Origin: Zopfochytrium polystomum
Taxonomy: Eukaryota; Chytridiomycota; Chytridiomycetes; Chytridiales; Chytridiaceae
Direction of reading: 5' to 3'
Assembly: GCA_025765615.1 (NCBI GenBank)
Contig: JAIVFJ010000051.1
Coordinates: forward strand, 278,705-342,704
Length of the DNA: 64,000 bases
The translations under genes were made by a program, and so were the position numbers. Below the pieces are notes generated by a model. It saw only the letters and a program-made list of their open reading frames with translations. It had not been told where the DNA came from and searched no databases. The stretch's first letter is position 1, and every line of letters starts with the position of its first letter. Positions 59,858 to 64,000 of the stretch are shown here, in pieces.

Positions 59858-61669
59858 TCAAATTCTTGTCCGAATATTCGTTATGTTCGATACGATCGGT
59901 CTAGGAGGAAGAAATACTTCGGGATTACCAGCTGATGCCGCAGTCTCCAGAGAGGAGAGCGTTGGGTGGTTGAGCATTCGATGCCGCCACCTCTCGTGCT
60001 CCCGACGATGCATGACCGCCCCTAAACCACCTGCTCCCTCTCTCCGTCCACCACCGCCACCGGCTCGGCCAGTGATGTTGCGTCCAGCTTCCGCATTGGT
60101 GGCAGAGCGGAAGGCCAAGTCGGTCCACTGCCCGCCGGCAACGTCTTGGAGGCTGAAAACAAGGTCCGAATGCGCGTAACCGGTGCTGACTTGTATAGAC
60201 GGCTTTGCCATTGCGGCGGGATAGAAGACCCTTGGGCTCGTTGCGTTCATATTCATCGGGATCGCGTGTGTGGAAGAACGAGGCTCGACAGGGTGGAGCG
60301 GTGCTGCATGGACGGTTTTTTGGGCTGCTCCTTCGCCTTCCCCTTCAAACTTAGGGGAACGATATTCTTGCGACGTACCAAACTGAACAAACCGGTCTGC
60401 AGGTTTCTTCACCACCTTCCTCTCTGGTGTCTTTGTCGTCAGGTTGGCGGAAGCCGCGTGGGGGTATGAAGCCTGGTTTTTTGGTGCTCTGGAGGACTCG
60501 ACTTTCTGCATCCAAAGGTCGGCGATGTCCTGCGGAACGCGCGGTCGCAGACTTGCGCTTCCCGCGACCAGGTGGCTTTGGATTGGTACCACCCTTTTCG
60601 ACGAAACAGGCCGAATAAAACTGTCACGCAATATTGAGCCGCCCTGTTCAGACTGCTGCATTCCGTCTCTTCTTTTTCCAGGGCTCTTGGAAGAAAGGCG
60701 CTCGTACACGTTCCCGGTCACGGCGGCCGACTTTGTCTGTTCGCTAGGCGGCTCGACTCGCCTCTCCACTATTGCGTTCTCTTCGGCGGCGTTTTCGTCG
60801 CGCCGGCTTTGAGACGGAAGCGGTCGAAAGTCGCTTCTGCCGGTCAGAAACCCGACGGCAATCTGCCCAGATCCGCCCATCTCCATCGCCATTACGCGTC
60901 CGGCCCGACCGCCCCGTCGCGCTCGCTCTGCTTCGACCCGCGCGCGCTCTTCTTCACGCCGCCGGCGCTCGTTGGCCTCCTGCGCCGCCGCCGCCGCCGC
61001 TTTGCGCGCGCGCCGCTCGGAGGCTTCGAACTCCCTCTCGTCATCGTCTGTTGTTCGGAGCGCAGATCTCATGTAGGCTCTCACAGATGTGAGGCGGTTG
61101 TTGAGAGTGTCTGAAGTAACAGGCGGACTCGACTCCGACTCGCTGGCCCCGCCGTGAGCGTTGATGTTTGAATTTGCCGCCAGAATAACCTGCAGCTCAG
61201 CTTCGGCTTTGTGTGCGGAGTTAGCAATAAGGCTGGCGTACACTGAATTCGATTTGCCGTTGGGGGATCCGCCATTCAAAGGATCATAGTCGATTCCGCT
61301 TAGAAGAATATTTTCAGCGATCGCGCTGGCCTCTTCGACGCTGGCCTTGATCGCATCACTGAGAATTGGAGGAAGGTCTTCCTCTTCGGCTGCAGTAGGA
61401 ACAAAGATCTTGTGTGCTGATACGGTCGTGGGATCGACAAGTTCCTCACTGAGGTCTTGGGACACCACGTCATCGCTTTGGGATATGGCGGGCGATGGCG
61501 GAATATCCGCCCTGGATCGCCGTCTTCGAAGCCAGGCTGGCTCCCTGTCTGGCGAGGCGAAGGTTTCAGCAGCGGGGGCGGTATAACCAAGCAGTTCGTG
61601 ACTGAGGGAAGCCGTACGTGGCTCCCTGACCTCCTGTGTGTTTATGTACTTCGGGGCTTTCGCCACCAT
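59858..61669 (-). CDS. Unrecognised 603-residue protein with coiled coil
   Basis: A single long open frame starting MVAKAPKYINTQEVREPRTA. I do not recognise a family. It has a charged, Ala/Arg/Glu-rich helix around residues 205-255 (EASERRARKAAAAAAQEANE, then RRREEERARVEAERARRGG) likely to form a coiled coil, flanked by disordered Ser/Pro regions. The C-terminus contains HRREHERWRHRMLNHPTLSS and EVFLPPRPIVSNITNIRTRI. Such composition is common in cytoskeletal or flagellar proteins, but that is only a guess. Its stop faces the WSC gene and its start lies 51 bp from the stop of the next minus-strand gene. Confidence 0.8.
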   Translation of the reverse strand: MVAKAPKYINTQEVREPRTASLSHELLGYTAPAAETFASPDREPAWLRRRRSRADIPPSPAISQSDDVVSQDLSEELVDPTTVSAHKIFVPTAAEEEDLPPILSDAIKASVEEASAIAENILLSGIDYDPLNGGSPNGKSNSVYASLIANSAHKAEAELQVILAANSNINAHGGASESESSPPVTSDTLNNRLTSVRAYMRSALRTTDDDEREFEASERRARKAAAAAAQEANERRRREEERARVEAERARRGGRAGRVMAMEMGGSGQIAVGFLTGRSDFRPLPSQSRRDENAAEENAIVERRVEPPSEQTKSAAVTGNVYERLSSKSPGKRRDGMQQSEQGGSILRDSFIRPVSSKRVVPIQSHLVAGSASLRPRVPQDIADLWMQKVESSRAPKNQASYPHAASANLTTKTPERKVVKKPADRFVQFGTSQEYRSPKFEGEGEGAAQKTVHAAPLHPVEPRSSTHAIPMNMNATSPRVFYPAAMAKPSIQVSTGYAHSDLVFSLQDVAGGQWTDLAFRSATNAEAGRNITGRAGGGGGRREGAGGLGAVMHRREHERWRHRMLNHPTLSSLETAASAGNPEVFLPPRPIVSNITNIRTRI

Positions 61670-61720
61670 CTTATGTATTTACTTCCCAATTGAAAACACC
61701 AGACAATCACTAAAGAGCTG

Positions 61721-63196
61721 TCACTTCACTCGATACTTTAACTTAAACAACTTGCTCAAAGATGATCGCGACTTTGCTTTCTCCTTGGCTATGGTTTCCG
61801 GGCCGCTTCCGTTGCCAAAGTCTGGCATCGAAATTGCCAACTGCGAATGAACGGTGCTCACGGACGTCGCCTTTTTGCGAAATGTCGTTGCGAACAGCAT
61901 AGACGCTCGACGGCTCAGAGATCCACATCTGCTATGCGACCGCTCCTCACCAAAATCCTGCGAAACAAGTAGGATCGACGGCACGGCGTCTTCGTTCGGC
62001 CGAGCTCCTGCGGTGGTCTCGGTCTCCTGCCGAACGTGCGGAACAGCTGGAGGCTTGGCATCGTTCCCCGTTCCCGCTTCTCGAAGTCCAGGAGCATCGT
62101 CCACAACAGCGAGCGGGGATTCGCACACGAAGGATCGCCGAAAACTGCGAGAGCGGACCATATGCCAGAATTTGCCGCCCTCTTGGTGTTCCTCGTGTTG
62201 CGACAGTCCCGCGGACAAAGGGGCCTCAGATTTGTCCGCAACGTCGCTGAACGGGAAAGCCGTAGCCCCAAAGTCAGCGGCGCCTGCAGAGTGAAGGGTT
62301 TGGTCTCCTGTTCTGTCACTGCTGATCCGTCGTGGTATCGTGGTAAGGATAGATGCTGGCGCCGACTTTCTCTGCGGGACCCGCTTTGCAGCACCGTTAA
62401 GAGCCACTGGTTGCGGATGTTGGCTAACATTTCCGGACTCTTCGACGTCGAAAGCAGTCCTGACACCCAAAGACAAGCGGTCCGAAGCTGGCGGACGGGG
62501 ATGAGAAAACCGGCTGGTTTCATCGCTTGACCGTGGATGATCCTGCTCATCGACTGCACTGCCGAAAATCTCCACCTGATGGAGCAGATCATCAAGAAGC
62601 GCAATCGATCGCCTCGCCGATTGAGACCTGCTCATGGTAGCAGCACCTCCAGTCGGGAGTGGACCTTCTGCTGCCAACTCAGATTCGCCTTTAAGCCGTT
62701 CAAGCGCCGCCAGCTGCTCCAGATCCCAGCTCGAGTTGCCCAGGCTCGGGAGCACTTCATCGACCTGATTGCGCTCGAGGCCACCTGCTGCTCCCATTGG
62801 CTCCCTCCGCGCCGCTTTTGGACTCGACGAGACGGAGATGGGAGACGTCCCCGGCCGCTCCAGCGTCGTGTACAGGCTGGACAGCGATCCCAGCCGAGTG
62901 AATCGGAGAGCCACCCGCCTCGGCTGCTGCGGATGCCGCGGTCCCGCGTCCTCGCTGTCGCTCTCTTCATCGTCGCTGTCGCCTTCTTCCTCCCTCCCGA
63001 ACAGGTGGAACGCCATGGGAGAGCCGCGTGCAATGTACGACAGATCGCGCAGCAGATCGCCCTGACGATCTCTGAATTCGGGGAGCTTGCTCTCTAACTG
63101 GAAACCAGCATCCTCGGTCGAGGTTGCGGAGACTGGAGAAACGACTGACTGCCGTGTTTTAGTGGTTAGAGCAGCCGGTGGCTGCAAATGGAGCAT
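61721..63196 (-). CDS. Unrecognised 491-residue Ser-rich protein
   Basis: A single long open frame starting MLHLQPPAALTTKTRQSVVS. No family is recognised. It contains RDLSYIARGSPMAFHLFGRE, an acidic run (EEEGDSDDEESDSEDAG), an arginine/serine-rich middle with several RRxS-type basophilic kinase sites (SRSFRRSF, SLSRRAS), and a basic C-terminus (KSRSSLSKLFKLKYRVK). It is probably largely disordered and phosphorylated, which is inference from composition. It sits head-to-head with the gene starting at 63434, with 237 bp between the starts. Confidence 0.75.
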   Translation of the reverse strand: MLHLQPPAALTTKTRQSVVSPVSATSTEDAGFQLESKLPEFRDRQGDLLRDLSYIARGSPMAFHLFGREEEGDSDDEESDSEDAGPRHPQQPRRVALRFTRLGSLSSLYTTLERPGTSPISVSSSPKAARREPMGAAGGLERNQVDEVLPSLGNSSWDLEQLAALERLKGESELAAEGPLPTGGAATMSRSQSARRSIALLDDLLHQVEIFGSAVDEQDHPRSSDETSRFSHPRPPASDRLSLGVRTAFDVEESGNVSQHPQPVALNGAAKRVPQRKSAPASILTTIPRRISSDRTGDQTLHSAGAADFGATAFPFSDVADKSEAPLSAGLSQHEEHQEGGKFWHMVRSRSFRRSFVCESPLAVVDDAPGLREAGTGNDAKPPAVPHVRQETETTAGARPNEDAVPSILLVSQDFGEERSHSRCGSLSRRASMLFATTFRKKATSVSTVHSQLAISMPDFGNGSGPETIAKEKAKSRSSLSKLFKLKYRVK

Positions 63197-63433
63197 CGCC
63201 TATGAATCTTGCTGCTGGAGGGGTGAGTACGATCAGGATGTCCTGCGTCCTCTGGCGCTATTTTCAGGTCCGAGCTGAGGCGCAGAAATTGTCTCAATTA
63301 TTCAAAGCCCGCAGACAGCTTCAGGCAGGTTGGCGTGTTGGTTCGTGCTGCGTTACAGTATTGACCTCCCCGATTGTTCCAAAAGGCTATCACTATCATC
63401 CCACTCGGTCAATACTGAGAGCACTATTTGAAT

Positions 63434-64000
63434 ATGGCAGCCGCTGCCAGTGACGTTTTTGATGCGTTTCCGGCGATTCCTCTCCCCAAAGACTTCACCA
63501 CGACGAGTGCGAGGAAATACACCACCCCGGACATCAAACCTGACGGCAGCATTTCAGCGATCTCAAAGTCCGCAAAACAACAGCTAGCGTATAGTGTTGA
63601 AGCAGATTATGTGCCGAGCCTCTCCTCAGTGTCTGGCTTGCCGTTGTTTTCGGCAGAACGGCACATGGCCCGCAGTAAGGTTGCTGAAGAAGCATCTCGA
63701 AATGCAAGAGCGAGCAACAACACAGAGGATGTATGGAAAGCCACCACGGCCTTGCAATTCGGAAATTTAGTCATGGACAATGAAGATGAAGTCGTCGTAG
63801 AAGGTATTGAATGGCACCCGTTATTGTGCCGTTTTCTTGTTTGGTGATTTATGAGAGATTGATTCAGTGTCGTGGTGCGTTGACCCAAGATTGTGGGAGA
63901 GTTGGACTGATACTGGTTGGCTATTCCAGCGAGGTCCCTGCTACAAAATTGGATAGACAACTGCGGGGCTGTGGCTGATGACGCTTCATCTTCCGTTTTT
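63434..64000 (+). CDS. First exon(s) of an unrecognised gene, cut by right edge
   Basis: The ATG at 63434-63436 opens MAAAASDVFDAFPAIPLPKD, continuing through KDFTTTSARKYTTPDIKPDG, a Ser/Lys-rich stretch and AERHMARSKVAEEASRNARA. The open frame stops at 63845-63847 (after FLVW), but MDNEDEVVVEG lies next to a possible GTAGAA or GTATTG donor near 63.80 kb. The true exon probably ends there and the gene continues beyond the window. No family is recognised. Confidence 0.6.

Overview
The window comes from the nuclear genome of a zoosporic (flagellated) fungus, most likely a chytrid or close relative. It carries an axonemal dynein heavy chain, which only organisms with motile cilia keep, beside fungal cell-surface genes: a chitin synthase relic and a WSC-domain, GPI-anchored mucin-like protein. 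Genes are split by many short GT-AG introns, mostly 50-100 nt, with donors such as GTACGT, GTGCGT, GTGAGT and GTAAGT. I found no tRNA, rRNA, CRISPR array or intact transposon.

Layout. 1-1211 (-): N-terminal part of cytoplasmic dynein heavy chain 1, running off the left edge. 1212-5189: gene-poor DNA with two families of degenerate direct repeats. 5190-19621 (-): a complete DNAH6-type inner-arm axonemal dynein heavy chain, with acidic low-complexity exons upstream to 21447 that probably belong to it. 21990-23156 (+): glyoxalase II. 23355-24701 (+): a CBS-domain protein with broken frames. 25222-27626 (+): an unrecognised multi-exon gene. 29188-30833 (+): a FAM72 protein. 31223-32341 (-): COP9 signalosome subunit 8. 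32917-34598 (-): an unrecognised membrane protein with a polyalanine tract. 34597-35198 (+): RNA polymerase III subunit RPC9. 35214-36600 (-): NADH-cytochrome b5 reductase. 38166-43008 (+): an arrestin-like/SH3 region followed by a DUF1399 (GRDP-type) protein with a Gly-rich tail, possibly one fused gene. 49437-51000 (-): a decayed chitin synthase. 53038-58648 (-): the WSC/GPI Ser-rich surface protein. 59858-61669 and 61721-63196 (-): two unrecognised single-exon genes. 63434 to the right edge (+): the start of another gene.

The most unusual structure lies at 44075-45140. On the minus strand about ten units repeat every ~61 bp. Each unit reads as a polypyrimidine tract, CAG acceptor, a 10-12 nt segment, and a GTACGT or GTGCGT donor. 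This is a tandem array of putative 12-nt micro-exons separated by ~47-52 nt introns. In phase 0 the eight 12-nt exons, a 33-nt exon and a terminal exon all stay open. It resembles the micro-exon genes described in schistosomes, but here the whole intron-exon unit has been amplified in tandem. Transcript evidence is needed to show that it is spliced.

Several conserved genes (both dyneins, the CBS protein, the arrestin region, DUF1399) switch frame with no room for an intron, so the assembly probably carries residual single-base indels. The chitin synthase is different: besides frame breaks it has a large internal deletion removing the QRRRW region and a Trp-to-stop change, so it looks like a true pseudogene.
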